From Sphingomonas sp. (GTDB lineage: Bacteria; Pseudomonadota; Alphaproteobacteria; Sphingomonadales; Sphingomonadaceae), in contig JAFOMG010000011.1 in assembly GCA_017418975.1 (NCBI GenBank), forward strand, positions 1-64,000: DNA of 64,000 nucleotides, in the 5' to 3' direction. Shown in pieces: positions 17,440-26,691 of the stretch. The first letter of the stretch is position 1. Each line of letters begins with the position of its first letter. The notes below the pieces were generated by a model. That model saw nothing but the letters and a program-made list of their open reading frames with translations, was not told the origin of the DNA and made no database searches. The translations under genes and the position numbers were made by a program.

Positions 17440-18573
17440 GTGCGCGCGCGCCGGTTTGCGGCCGTTCTCGTCGAAAAGTGCCGTCTCGGGCACGGTGATC
17501 GCCGGCTGGACCGCGCCGGCCCGGCGGCTGAGCTGGAAGACGAAGGCGAGCACCGTCGCCACCGCCATGTAGAGATCGTCGCGGATCTCCTGATTCTCGC
17601 GGCTGGTGTAATAGACCGCGCGGGCGAGCTGCGGATATTCGAGGACCGGCACTTCCAGCTCGCCGGCCAGCTCGCGGATCGCCAGCGCGGTGGCGCCGCG
17701 GCCCTTGGCCACCACCACCGGCACCTGGTCCCGGCCCTGTTCGTAGCGCAGCGCCACGGCGAAGTGCGTCGGGTTGGTGATCACGACATGCGCGGTCTCC
17801 ACCGCCTTGCGGAAGCCGCCCTTCAGGATCTGGCGCTGGCGCTGGCGCTGCGCCGCCTTGGCCTCGGGCGAGCCCTCGCTTTCCTTGTGCTCGTCCTTCA
17901 CTTCCTGCTTGGTCATGCGCAGCCGGTTCATGTGCCGGAGTATCTGGATCGGCAGGTCGATGCCGGCGATCAGCAGCAGCCCGCCGGCCATGACGAAGAG
18001 CAGCATCAGGAACTCGCCGCCCATCGCGCCGATCGCGCCGTGCAGATCGGCCTCGACCAGCCCGAGCGAGCGGCGGGTGAGCGACCAGAGCAGCCAGGTG
18101 CCGATGCTGCCGAGCAGCACCACCTTGAGCAGCGCCTTGCCCATCTCGATCCAGCCGGTGGGGCCGAAGATGCGCTTGAGGCCCGATCCCGGATTGATCC
18201 GCGAGGCCTTGGGCACGAACAGCTTGGAGTTCCAGCGCAGCCCGGCGAGCCCGGCATGGCTGAGCACCGCGCCGACGACCGCGACCAGCAGCAGCCCGCC
18301 GATCGGCAGCGCGAGCTTCCATCCCGCCTCGGCCAGCGGGCGCCAGGGCTCGAAATCCTCGATATCGGCGCGCCCGAAGCTGAAGCTGCCGACCATCACT
18401 TCCTTGCAGGCGCGGATCAGCGCGGGCCCGAGCATCGCCATCCAGGCGCAGCCGAGCAGCACGATCAGCGCGGTGCCGAAATCCTTCGAACTGAGGATCT
18501 GGCCCTCGTCCGCAGCCTTGCGCTTGCGCTTGGGTGTCGGGGCTTCCGTCTTTTCGCCGCCGGACTCCGACAT
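17437..18573 (-). CDS. flhB: Flagellar export switch protein FlhB
   Basis: 378 residues: charged N-terminus (EKTEAPTPKRKRKA), four membrane helices in about 30-210, and a cytoplasmic domain with the autocleavage motif NPTH at 267-270, cut between N and P to switch export from rod/hook to filament substrates. Last gene of the long fliE-flhB operon. Its ATG overlaps the fliR stop by one base. Confidence 0.96.
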   Translation of the reverse strand: MSESGGEKTEAPTPKRKRKAADEGQILSSKDFGTALIVLLGCAWMAMLGPALIRACKEVMVGSFSFGRADIEDFEPWRPLAEAGWKLALPIGGLLLVAVVGAVLSHAGLAGLRWNSKLFVPKASRINPGSGLKRIFGPTGWIEMGKALLKVVLLGSIGTWLLWSLTRRSLGLVEADLHGAIGAMGGEFLMLLFVMAGGLLLIAGIDLPIQILRHMNRLRMTKQEVKDEHKESEGSPEAKAAQRQRQRQILKGGFRKAVETAHVVITNPTHFAVALRYEQGRDQVPVVVAKGRGATALAIRELAGELEVPVLEYPQLARAVYYTSRENQEIRDDLYMAVATVLAFVFQLSRRAGAVQPAITVPETALFDENGRKPARAH

Positions 18574-19343
18574 CAGCCGAGCACCAGCTGCGGCATCATC
18601 GCGAGCGCCTCGCGGATGATGACGACGAGATAATCGCCCATGGCGGGCAGCGCGAGCAGCAGCGCCACCACGCCGAACAACAGGCTGGCGGGCAGGCCCA
18701 CCGCGAACAGGTTGAGCGCGGGCGCGGCGCGGCTCAGCATGCCGACGATCAGGTTGAGGCAGAGCAGCAGGAAGCCGATCGGCAGCGAGAGCAGCAGCCC
18801 GGCCAGGAAGGTATAGCCGCCGAACATCGCGATGCCGAGCAGCCGCTCGGGCGCGATCCAGGCGCCGGGCGGCATTACCTGATAGCTGCGCACCACCAGG
18901 TCGACGAGGACGAGATGCCCGTCGAGCGAGAGGAAGATCAGGGTGAGCATCAGCGACAGGAACGTGCCGATAGCCGGCGTGGCATGGCCGCTCGCCGGGT
19001 CGACCGCATTGGCGAAGCCCAGGCCCATCGACATCGAGATCACTTCGCTCGCCACCATCGGCGCGGCGAAGGCGACCTGGAGGACGAAGCCCATGGCGAG
19101 GCCGATCAGCGCTTCCGCCGCGATGGCGAGGAAGGTGGCGAGCGAGAAGATCTCGGCGGGCGGCGCGATATGGGCGACGTTCATCACCAGCACGCCGATC
19201 GCGCCGGTGAGCGCGATGCGCGCCGGCAGCGGGATCGCCACTGCGCTGAACACCGGCGCCGCGACAAAGGCCGCGCCGATCCGCACCATGGCGAACAGCA
19301 ATGCCCAGAGCTGCGGCTCGATCGAGAGGCCGAAGCCCATCAT
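18573..19343 (-). CDS. fliR: Flagellar export gate protein FliR
   Basis: 256 residues, six predicted membrane segments, starting MMGFGLSIEPQLWALLFAMV. Family segments APVFSAVAIPLPARIALTGA and PIGFLLLCLNLIVGMLSRAAP. Forms the FliPQR export-gate core. 7 bp after fliQ and overlapping flhB. Confidence 0.95.
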   Translation of the reverse strand: MMGFGLSIEPQLWALLFAMVRIGAAFVAAPVFSAVAIPLPARIALTGAIGVLVMNVAHIAPPAEIFSLATFLAIAAEALIGLAMGFVLQVAFAAPMVASEVISMSMGLGFANAVDPASGHATPAIGTFLSLMLTLIFLSLDGHLVLVDLVVRSYQVMPPGAWIAPERLLGIAMFGGYTFLAGLLLSLPIGFLLLCLNLIVGMLSRAAPALNLFAVGLPASLLFGVVALLLALPAMGDYLVVIIREALAMMPQLVLG

Positions 19344-19350
19344 CGCGTGG

Positions 19351-19620
19351 TTACTTCACCAGGTCCGGAATGCGCTCGAAGATGCTCGTGGTGAAATCGC
19401 CGAGCAGCCCCATGATCATCGAGCCGAAGATGATCAGGCTGAGCGCGACCACGATCAGCTTGGGCACGAAGGTGAGCGTCTGCTCCTGGATCGACGTGGC
19501 CGCCTGGACCATGCCGAGCACCAGGCCCGCGAGCAGCGCCGGCACCAGGATCGGCGTGGCGGCGAGCGCCAGCACCCACATCGCCTCGCGGCCGACGGTA
19601 AGGAAATAATCGGCGTCCAT
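19351..19620 (-). CDS. fliQ: Flagellar export gate protein FliQ
   Basis: 89 residues, two long hydrophobic helices around the ATSIQEQTLTFVPKLIVV segment that marks FliQ/type III secretion homologues. Structural subunit of the export gate. 4 bp after fliP, 7 bp before fliR. Confidence 0.96.
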   Translation of the reverse strand: MDADYFLTVGREAMWVLALAATPILVPALLAGLVLGMVQAATSIQEQTLTFVPKLIVVALSLIIFGSMIMGLLGDFTTSIFERIPDLVK

Positions 19621-19624
19621 GGCG

Positions 19625-20455
19625 CTAACTCACGAAGCTGGAGGCGAGCGAGCCCATCGTCAGCGCCCAGCCGTCGACCAGGACGAACAGCAGCAGCTTG
19701 AAGGGCAGCGAGATGATCGTCGGCGACATCATCATCATGCCGAGCGCCATCAGCACGGTGGCGACGACAAGATCGATGACGATGAAGGGCAGGAAGATCA
19801 GGAAGCCGATCTGGAAGGCGGTCTTGAGCTCGCTCGTCACAAAGGCGGGGAGCAGCACCGAGAAGGGCACGTCCTGCGGCTTGGCATAGGGGCCGCTCTT
19901 CGCGAGCCCGGCGAACAGCGTGACGTCCTTGGTGCGGGTCTGCTTGATCATGAAGCCATGCAGCGCCTCGCCGGACTTGGCGATCATCTCGGTCGCGCCG
20001 ATCTTGCCGGCCGAATAGGGCTGGATCGCGCTGACGTTCATCGTGTTCAGCGTCGGCGCCATCACGAAGAAGCTCAGGAACATCGCCAGGCCGATCAGCA
20101 CCTGGTTCGGCGGGGTCTGCTGGAGGCCCAGTGCTTGCCGGAGAAGCGCCAGCACGATGATGATCCGGGTGAAGCTGGTCATCATCAGCAGGATGCCCGG
20201 CAGCACCGTGAGCAGGCCCATGATGATGAGGACCTGGAGCGACAGGCTGAGCGGGGCGTTGCCGCCGCCCAGGTCGCCGAGCGCGCGGTCGACCGCGTCT
20301 CCCACGCCCGGCGTGGCGACCGGGGCGGGCGCGACCGGGGCGGCGCCCTGGGCGAAGGCCGGGAAGGCGAAGAGCACCAGAAAGGCGAGCAGCCCGATGA
20401 ACAGGGCCGCGCGCCCGCCGACCGTGCGCGGCGCCGGGATGAGCGCCCGCGTCAT
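19625..20455 (-). CDS. fliP: Flagellar export gate protein FliP
   Basis: 276 residues with an N-terminal signal sequence (FIGLLAFLVLFAFPAFAQGA) followed by the four-helix FliP region: LSLQVLIIMGLLTVLPGILL, MMTSFTRIIIVLALLRQALG, LGLQQTPPNQVLIGLAMFLS and the C-terminal VDLVVATVLMALGMMMMSP. Export gate core. Overlaps the fliO stop by 4 bp. Confidence 0.97.
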   Translation of the reverse strand: MTRALIPAPRTVGGRAALFIGLLAFLVLFAFPAFAQGAAPVAPAPVATPGVGDAVDRALGDLGGGNAPLSLSLQVLIIMGLLTVLPGILLMMTSFTRIIIVLALLRQALGLQQTPPNQVLIGLAMFLSFFVMAPTLNTMNVSAIQPYSAGKIGATEMIAKSGEALHGFMIKQTRTKDVTLFAGLAKSGPYAKPQDVPFSVLLPAFVTSELKTAFQIGFLIFLPFIVIDLVVATVLMALGMMMMSPTIISLPFKLLLFVLVDGWALTMGSLASSFVS

Positions 20456-20700
20456 TGCTGCTTGTCCACCAGGGTGACGCCGCTGCGGCTCACCGAGACG
20501 AGCAGCTTCTGCCCCTCGAACTCGATGACGGCGAGGCGCAGGCCGGGGGAGAGCAGCATCGTCTCCTTCAGCTGCACCATGCGCGTCTGCTGGTTCCTGG
20601 GCAGGCGCGATTCGAGCTTGCGCCAGGCATAGAGGCAGCCGACCAGCAGGCCGCAGACCAGCGGCAGCAGCACGATCAGCTTGAGGATGTACCAGGTCAT
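20452..20700 (-). CDS. fliO: FliO-like flagellar protein
   Basis: 82 residues: one N-terminal membrane helix (about 3-24) and a small cytoplasmic beta domain (LKETMLLSPGLRLAVIEFEG and KLLVSVSRSGVTLVD), as in FliO, an assembly factor for the FliP ring. FliO sequences are poorly conserved; position between fliN and fliP supports the call. Confidence 0.85.
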   Translation of the reverse strand: MTWYILKLIVLLPLVCGLLVGCLYAWRKLESRLPRNQQTRMVQLKETMLLSPGLRLAVIEFEGQKLLVSVSRSGVTLVDKQQ

Positions 20701-20704
20701 GGGA

Positions 20705-21001
20705 TCAGCGGGCCGCGCGCTTGTCCGGGCTGACCAGCTCGGTCATCCGCACGCCGAACTTCTCGCCGACCGTGACCACTTCGCCGCGGCCGATCAGCGT
20801 GCCGTTGACGAACACGTCGAGCAGCTCGTTGGCCTCGCGGTCGAGCTCGATCACGCTGCTCTCGCCCAGCGCGAGCAGCTCGCGCAGCGTCAGCCGGGTC
20901 GAGCCGATCTCGACGGTCAGCTTGACGTCGACGTCCTGCAGCAGCCGGAAATTGGCGGCGACGGCAGTGTCGACCTGGAATGCGGCCGTCATGTCGTTCA
21001 T
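20705..21001 (-). CDS. fliN: Flagellar motor switch protein FliN
   Basis: 98 residues from ATG 21001 with GAGGA upstream. SpoA domain: LLQDVDVKLTVEIGSTRLTL, LLALGESSVIELDREANELL and IGRGEVVTVGEKFGVRMTEL. C-ring component of the rotor. ATGA overlap with fliM, 4 bp before fliO. Confidence 0.95.
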   Translation of the reverse strand: MNDMTAAFQVDTAVAANFRLLQDVDVKLTVEIGSTRLTLRELLALGESSVIELDREANELLDVFVNGTLIGRGEVVTVGEKFGVRMTELVSPDKRAAR

Positions 21002-21945
21002 TGGAAGTCCTCTGCGTTGATCGGTTCGAGCGAAGTGAGGCGGACGGCCGCGCGGCCGTTGGCGGTGCCGACAAGGCCGGTGCCCAGGCGGCGCTTCGCC
21101 ACCATCACCGGAACCTCGGGGCCGAAATCGATCGGAATGACGTCGCCTTCCTTGAGCTCGAGCAGGCGGCCGAGCGGCATGGTCGGTTCGGCGAGCACCG
21201 AGCGGACGGGCAGCGTGACCGCCATCACCGCGCGGGTGAGGCCCGAGCGCCATTCGGGCTCCACCTCGTCCTTGTTGCCGTGCACCTTGACCATCAGCGC
21301 GGCGCCGTGCGGCTTCAGCGCGGCGACGGGATAGAGGATGTCGACGAAATGCGGCCGGCCCTCGCCCTCGGCCAGGCCGAAGCGAGTGACGACGACGGGG
21401 TCGTCCGCGCCGAAATCGGGCGCGGCGGCGAGATTGGGCGCAGCCTCCATGCGGAAGGCGATACGCGAGAGCGGCTCCCAGGCCCGGTCGAGCAGCAGGG
21501 TGGCCGACTGGGCCAGCCGGCCGACCAGCGCCTCGGCGGACGGCGTGAACTCGCCGGGCAGCGGATGCGGCGCCTCGCCGTCTCCGCCGAAAAAGGCATC
21601 GAGCATCTCGAAGACCAGCCCGGCCTCGAGCACGAACTGGGCCCGGGCGCGGGCATTGCCCATCGCCAGCGGCTGCCAGGCCGAGAGCGTGCCGCCGCGC
21701 TCCGCCTTGTAGTCGGCGAAGCGCTGGACCGAGAGCGGCTCGGCCCAGGCGCGCAGATCCTTGCGCAGCAGCCCTTCGAAAGCGCCCTTCAGCGACTTGG
21801 CCAGCCGCGCGCTCAGATGCTGCAGCGTGACGAGGTCGCCGAACGGATTGAGGTTGGCCGTCCCCAGCGCCGGCGCGTGCTCCGCGCTGGCTCGGGGGCG
21901 TTCCCGCCGTTCGGCCGTGCCGTCTGATGAAGGGCTGTTAACCAT
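20998..21945 (-). CDS. fliM: Flagellar motor switch protein FliM, lacking the usual N-terminal CheY-binding motif
   Basis: 315 residues. The middle CheC-like domain (LNPFGDLVTLQHLSARLAKS onwards) and the C-terminal SpoA domain (GRLLELKEGDVIPIDFGPEV) are present. The first ~30 residues (MVNSPSSDGTAERRERPRAS) do not contain the LSQxEIDALL-type motif that binds phospho-CheY in most FliM proteins. ATG 21945 follows the fliL stop by 6 bp and there is little room for a longer start. The motor may still rotate, but coupling to chemotaxis could differ. Confidence 0.92.
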   Translation of the reverse strand: MVNSPSSDGTAERRERPRASAEHAPALGTANLNPFGDLVTLQHLSARLAKSLKGAFEGLLRKDLRAWAEPLSVQRFADYKAERGGTLSAWQPLAMGNARARAQFVLEAGLVFEMLDAFFGGDGEAPHPLPGEFTPSAEALVGRLAQSATLLLDRAWEPLSRIAFRMEAAPNLAAAPDFGADDPVVVTRFGLAEGEGRPHFVDILYPVAALKPHGAALMVKVHGNKDEVEPEWRSGLTRAVMAVTLPVRSVLAEPTMPLGRLLELKEGDVIPIDFGPEVPVMVAKRRLGTGLVGTANGRAAVRLTSLEPINAEDFQ

Positions 21946-21951
21946 GCCCGT

Positions 21952-22584
21952 TCACTGAACAATGAAATTGGTAAAGTAGACGTTACTAACGCCGCCAAAG
22001 CCTTCCTTTTCCTTCAGAACGCCGTTGATCGCCTTGGCCAGCCGGTCCTGGATGTGGCGCTTGCCCTCGGCGGTGAACACCTCGTCCTCGGTCGTCTCGC
22101 CGAGCGCCATCAGCACGGCCGAGCGAATCGCGATCTCGTGCGTCTTGATGTTCTCGAGGACGCGCTCGTCATAGGGCGTCGACACGGCGATGCCGACCTG
22201 GACGAAATGGACGCTGTCCTGGAGGTTGGAAGTGAATTCCTTCTCCATCGGATAATAGCTCGAGGCATATTTGTCGCCGCCCTCGCCCTTGGGCGTGGGC
22301 TTGCCGCCATGGCCGGGGGCCGCGCCCCCCTCGCCTTCGCCGCCATGGCCGCCCTCGCCGCCGCCGCTCATCGAGGCGCGCTTCTCTTCGCTCTTGGGCA
22401 CCAGCCGGGGCTCGTCATTCTGCTCGGCATGCGCGGTCGCGCTGAACCAGCCGGCCTGCATGCCGTAAAAGGCCGCCCCGCCGCCGCCGCCGAGCAGCAG
22501 CACGGGCAGGCCGACGAGCAGCAGCAGGTTCTTTTTCTTCTTCTTCGGCGCGTCGGCGCTTTCGGTCTTGGCGTCGGACATCAT
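21952..22584 (-). CDS. fliL: Flagellar basal-body protein FliL
   Basis: 210 residues. Lys-rich cytoplasmic start (PKKKKKN), one membrane helix at about 20-45, a long Gly/Glu/His-rich linker (about 70-105) and the C-terminal FliL domain (KEFTSNLQDSVHFVQVGIAV to NVYFTNFIVQ). FliL surrounds and supports stator units. ATG 22584 has GGAG 4 bp upstream. Confidence 0.94.
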   Translation of the reverse strand: MMSDAKTESADAPKKKKKNLLLLVGLPVLLLGGGGGAAFYGMQAGWFSATAHAEQNDEPRLVPKSEEKRASMSGGGEGGHGGEGEGGAAPGHGGKPTPKGEGGDKYASSYYPMEKEFTSNLQDSVHFVQVGIAVSTPYDERVLENIKTHEIAIRSAVLMALGETTEDEVFTAEGKRHIQDRLAKAINGVLKEKEGFGGVSNVYFTNFIVQ

Positions 22585-22599
22585 CTATCTCCGGGGGTC

Positions 22600-24132
22600 T
22601 CAGGCGACCCGTTCGTCGTCATGGGTGGAAGCCCGCGCCTCGCGGCGGGCGGCGGGCGCCGCCAGGGGCTGGTGGCGGTTGGGGGCGGCGTCGTGGCGCT
22701 CGCCCTGCCCCGTCTGCGGATTGCCCGGACCGGCGCCGGTGCCGGTGCCGGTGCCGGTCGCGTTCGATTCGACGCTGGTCGAACCAAGGCGGATGCCGCG
22801 CTGCTCGGCGATCTCCGCCAGCCTGGGCTGGGCATCGGCGATCAGCTGGCGCGCGGCCTGGCTCTCGGTATGGAACTGGACGTGGATGCCGGCATCGTCC
22901 TGGCGGATCGCGATGTCGACCTTGCCGAGCGCCTCGGGCATCAGGCTGAGCCGAGTCTCGCGCGCCGGCGCGGCGTCGCGCAGTGTCTCGATCCGGTCCA
23001 TCATCTTCGCCGTCCATTGCTGGTGGCGCATGTCGAGCGCGGCATCCTGGCTCGCGCCGGCGGCGGAAGCGGCCAGGATCGTCTGGGTGCCGGTGGCCGG
23101 CGCGGCGAGCGTCGAGAGATCGGGCTGCGAATCGCCCGGCGCCCTGGCCGGGGCGCCCGGGCGGGCGGGCTCGAGCGCGACGCCCGGTTGCGGCACGGCG
23201 GCCGGCGGCGGAGCGGCCGGTGCCTCGCGCCGCCCCTGGGTCACATCGGCGATCGACACCTTCTGCGGCGGTGCCGGCCGGTCGAGCGCGATGCGCACCA
23301 CCGGCGCCTCGGCGGCAGCCCGGCGGAGTTCGCGCGGTGCCGGGGCGAGCACGGGCTGCGGCGGCACGGATCCGGGCGCATCGGCGGCCTTTGCGGGCTC
23401 CGCCTGCGCGACGGCGGCAGCGGCGAGGTCGGCCATGGCCGGATCGACGGCCGGATTGCCGCGTGCCGCGCCGGGCGCTGGCACCGTGCGCGACGGGGCG
23501 GGCGCGACGGGCGGGGCGCTCTCGGCACCGCGGCGGTGAAGCGCCGGTGCCTGCGCCGCCGCCTCGGGCTGCGGCCTGGCCTCGGGCGCGACCGGCGCGT
23601 CCGGTTCGGCGGCGACCCGCGCGGCGGCACGCTCGGCCTTCGCCTTGCCGTCCGGTACCGTGCCGGTCTCGGCCACGACGGCCGGGGGGAGCATGTTCTC
23701 GCGATGGGCCGGCGCCTTGCCGCCGGCGTCGCCGCGCACGATCGGCAAGGGAGCATCGGCTTCGGGACCTGGCTCGGGCGCAGGCGCAGGCGCCGGCGCG
23801 GCGGCGAACCAGGCGAAGGGCGGGGACGGCGCGTCCTCGGCAGCCGCATCGTCGTCCTGCTCGGCATCCGAACCCGCCTGCTCCCCGGCCTTGCCGTCGA
23901 GCACGGGCACGGCATCCGGCAATTCCTTGCCGCCTTCGGCAGATTCCTGCCCCATCGGCAGCAGGACCGGCACTTCGCCGGGTTGCGGCGGGGAAGGGAT
24001 TGGGGGAGCCGCGATCCCGGGCATCAGCGCGTCGAGCGCCAGCGCGAAGCCGCCCGCATCCGCGGCAATCGCGGCGTTCGGCTTGACGGGCCCCACGGTG
24101 ATGGCGGGAAGCGCGGTAGCGAGCTGGATCAA
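22600..24132 (-). CDS. fliK: Flagellar hook-length control protein FliK
   Basis: About 510 residues. Start taken as TTG 24132 (IQLATALPAITVG) because GGGGA lies 7 bp upstream; TTG 24153 is an alternative and there is no nearby ATG. Most of the protein is a Pro/Ala-rich ruler. The C-terminal ~100 residues hold the hook-length domain (LRDAAPARETRLSLMPEALG, VDIAIRQDDAGIHVQFHTES and RQLIADAQPRLAEIAEQRGI), which signals FlhB. Position between fliJ and fliL fits. Confidence 0.9.
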   Translation of the reverse strand: MIQLATALPAITVGPVKPNAAIAADAGGFALALDALMPGIAAPPIPSPPQPGEVPVLLPMGQESAEGGKELPDAVPVLDGKAGEQAGSDAEQDDDAAAEDAPSPPFAWFAAAPAPAPAPEPGPEADAPLPIVRGDAGGKAPAHRENMLPPAVVAETGTVPDGKAKAERAAARVAAEPDAPVAPEARPQPEAAAQAPALHRRGAESAPPVAPAPSRTVPAPGAARGNPAVDPAMADLAAAAVAQAEPAKAADAPGSVPPQPVLAPAPRELRRAAAEAPVVRIALDRPAPPQKVSIADVTQGRREAPAAPPPAAVPQPGVALEPARPGAPARAPGDSQPDLSTLAAPATGTQTILAASAAGASQDAALDMRHQQWTAKMMDRIETLRDAAPARETRLSLMPEALGKVDIAIRQDDAGIHVQFHTESQAARQLIADAQPRLAEIAEQRGIRLGSTSVESNATGTGTGTGAGPGNPQTGQGERHDAAPNRHQPLAAPAARREARASTHDDERVA

Positions 24133-24167
24133 GTTCAGGTCCCCGTGAAACAAGGTTCACGGGGCAC

Positions 24168-24593
24168 TCAGCAAATATCGTGCCGATTTCTGCCCATGGG
24201 CGGCAGCTGCTCGAGCTCGCGCAGCGCCTTGAGCGCGGCATCGGCTTCGGCGCGGGTGATCAGCTTCTCGATCGCATTCTGGTCGCGCCGTGCCTCGCGC
24301 GTGGCGGCGCGCGCCATCTCCAGGCTCTGCTCGGCCACTTCGACGCGCTTCTCGGCGGCGAAGGCGGACTGGTGGAGCCGCTCGCGGAAATGCGCGGCGG
24401 CGGCCAGGCTCGAGGCCGATTCGGAAACGCTGGGCGCCGGCGCCACATTCGCCGCCAGATTGGCGATGCGATCGCGCAGCCGGGCTTCCTGGTCGACCTT
24501 GGCGAGCGCCCGCACTTCGTCGGCACGGACCAGGTCGAGCTGGAGCGTGCGGACGCGGAGCAGGCGGCCGAGCTTCTTCGCCGACCTAGGCAT
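24168..24593 (-). CDS. fliJ: FliJ-like flagellar export chaperone
   Basis: 141 residues, almost entirely helical and charged (coiled coil from about 10 to 130), matching FliJ, the rod-like stalk that activates the FliI ATPase and export gate. Sequence identity is low in this family; the call rests on the coiled coil and its place directly after fliI. GGAAA precedes the ATG. Confidence 0.85.
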   Translation of the reverse strand: MPRSAKKLGRLLRVRTLQLDLVRADEVRALAKVDQEARLRDRIANLAANVAPAPSVSESASSLAAAAHFRERLHQSAFAAEKRVEVAEQSLEMARAATREARRDQNAIEKLITRAEADAALKALRELEQLPPMGRNRHDIC

Positions 24594-24637
24594 ATCGGGT
24601 TTCCGGCACCGGGCCGCGGGCCGGCACCGCCATCGGA

Positions 24638-25966
24638 TCAGCCATGGCCGAACACGCCGACCAGCTCGGCCACCGCATCGGGCAGCGTCACGATCTCGTC
24701 GGCGCCCTGGCGGATATATTCCATCACCGCCGGATGGCAGGCGATCGCCGCGTCGATCTCCGGATCGGCGCCGGCGCGATAGGCGCCCATCAGCACCAGG
24801 TCGCGATTCTCCTCATAGGTGGCGAGGTGCCGGCGCAGCACGCGCGCGGCCGCCACATGATCCTTGGGCGCGATATCGGTCATCACGCGGCTGACCGAGG
24901 GCCCCAGGTCGATCGCCGGATAGACGCCGCGCTCGGCGAGCGCGCGGCTCAGCACGATATGGCCGTCCAGGATCGAGCGGGCGCTGTCCACCACCGGATC
25001 ATTGCCGTCGTCGCCGTCGGCGAGCACGGTGTAGATCGCGGTGATCGAGCCGCCGCTGTGCACATCGGTGCCGGCGCGCTCGATCAGGCTGGGCAGCATC
25101 GCGATGGCCGAGGGCGGATAGCCGCGCGCCGAGGCCGGCTCGCCCAGCGCCAAGCCGATCTCGCGCCCGGCATGGGCGACGCGAGTGAGCGAATCCATGA
25201 TCAGCAGCACCTTCTTGCCCTCGGCGCGGAACGCCTCGGCAATGGCGGTGGCGCGCAGCGCGCCGCGAATGCGGAGCACGGGGGAATGATTGGCGGGAAC
25301 CGCGACGACGACCGAGCGCGCCCGCGCCTCGCCCGCCACCTTGGTCTCGAGGAAATCGGCGACTTCGCGGCTGCGCTCGCCGATCAGGCCGATGACGATC
25401 ACGTCCGCCTGGGCCGCGCGGACCATCATGCCGAGCAGCACCGACTTGCCGACGCCCGAGCCGGCCATGATGCCGACGCGCTGGCCCTGGCCGATGGTGA
25501 GCAGCCCGTTGATCGCGCGCACGCCGACATCGAGCGGCTCGAGCACCCGGCCACGATCGAGCGGCGACTGGAGCTTGCCGGCCAGCGGCCATTTCCCCGC
25601 GCCCCGGATCGGGCCGAGGCCGTCGATCGGCTTGCCCGAACCGTCGACCACCCGGCCGAGCATCGCGGCACCCACCTCGGCCTCGCCCGGCGCACCGATC
25701 GGGCGAACCGGGGCGTTGGGCAGCAGCGCGGCGGGGCCGCCGAGATTCATCAGCAGCGTCCTGCCCGAACGGAAGCCGATCACTTCGGCCTCGACCCGGC
25801 TGGCGCCGTCGCCGATCGCGCAGACGGTGCCGACCGGCAGCTGGAGGCCGACCGCCTCCATCAGCAGCCCGTCATAGGAAGCGAGCCGGCCGGAAATGCG
25901 CGGCCGGGCGACGAAGTCGCTGCGGCCAAGGCCATCCAGATAGTCTTCGGTGAACAGGTTCAGCAT
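24638..25966 (-). CDS. fliI: Flagellar export ATPase FliI
   Basis: 442 residues from ATG 25966, overlapping the fliH end by 7 bp. F1-ATPase-beta-like: Walker A in GIMAGSGVGKSVLLGMMV, the Walker B region LLIMDSLTRVAHAGREIG and EPASARGYPPSAIAMLPSLI. Energises and sorts substrates for the flagellar export apparatus. Confidence 0.96.
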   Translation of the reverse strand: MLNLFTEDYLDGLGRSDFVARPRISGRLASYDGLLMEAVGLQLPVGTVCAIGDGASRVEAEVIGFRSGRTLLMNLGGPAALLPNAPVRPIGAPGEAEVGAAMLGRVVDGSGKPIDGLGPIRGAGKWPLAGKLQSPLDRGRVLEPLDVGVRAINGLLTIGQGQRVGIMAGSGVGKSVLLGMMVRAAQADVIVIGLIGERSREVADFLETKVAGEARARSVVVAVPANHSPVLRIRGALRATAIAEAFRAEGKKVLLIMDSLTRVAHAGREIGLALGEPASARGYPPSAIAMLPSLIERAGTDVHSGGSITAIYTVLADGDDGNDPVVDSARSILDGHIVLSRALAERGVYPAIDLGPSVSRVMTDIAPKDHVAAARVLRRHLATYEENRDLVLMGAYRAGADPEIDAAIACHPAVMEYIRQGADEIVTLPDAVAELVGVFGHG

Positions 25967-26691
25967 GCCGGCGGGATCGGCACGCGGTCGATCGCCTGGG
26001 CGAGCTGCTCGAGCCACAGGTCGGGGCCGTCCTCGACGATGGTCGAGGCGCTCTCGATCACGAAGCCGCCGCGCTGGACATGCGGGTCGCCGACCGGGAA
26101 GACCGTGGCGGGGAGCTTGCCCTGGACGAAGGGGACGTCGTCGGGATGGAGGCGCAGCAGCGCGGATTCGGCGCTGTCGGCCAGCAGGTCGACCGCGGCA
26201 TGGATCCGCTGGGCGAGCACGTCCGGCGCGACGCCGACTTCGCCGACCAGCCTGGTGACCAGGTGGAGCACGGTCTGGCGCAACTGCCCGGCCATGCGCT
26301 CGCGGTCGAAATGGGCGCCGCTGGCGAGCGCGGCCGAGATCTGGTCGAGCAGCGCCGTCTCGCGCGCCTTGGCGGCCTCGGCCTCGACGAGCGCGGCGGC
26401 ATGCCCCTCGGCAAAGCCCGCCTCGTGCGCGGCCGCGATCGGATCGATGAACGCGCCATGCTCGGCGGGATGCTGGGCATCGGCGGTGAACGGATCCCAG
26501 CCCTCGGTGGGATTGGCTTCCGGATTGGCCGGCGCGAAGTGGCGCGGCTGGGCCGATACCTCCTCGAACACCCGGCGGCCGATCCGGTCGACATCCGACG
26601 GCGCGAAGCCGGCGCCGTCGCCAAAGGCACGGGCCAGCACATGCCCGGCCGCGCTGATCCGCCCGGCGAATCCCGGCGAGAAATCAGACAT
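25960..26691 (-). CDS. fliH: Flagellar assembly protein FliH
   Basis: 243 residues. Central helical region with HEAGFAEGHAAALVEAEAAK, and the C-terminal FliH domain with VTRLVGEVGVAPDVLAQRIH and ALLRLHPDDVPFVQGK, like ATP-synthase delta/b regulators. Binds and controls FliI. Overlaps fliG by 8 bp and fliI by 7 bp. Confidence 0.9.
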   Translation of the reverse strand: MSDFSPGFAGRISAAGHVLARAFGDGAGFAPSDVDRIGRRVFEEVSAQPRHFAPANPEANPTEGWDPFTADAQHPAEHGAFIDPIAAAHEAGFAEGHAAALVEAEAAKARETALLDQISAALASGAHFDRERMAGQLRQTVLHLVTRLVGEVGVAPDVLAQRIHAAVDLLADSAESALLRLHPDDVPFVQGKLPATVFPVGDPHVQRGGFVIESASTIVEDGPDLWLEQLAQAIDRVPIPPAC

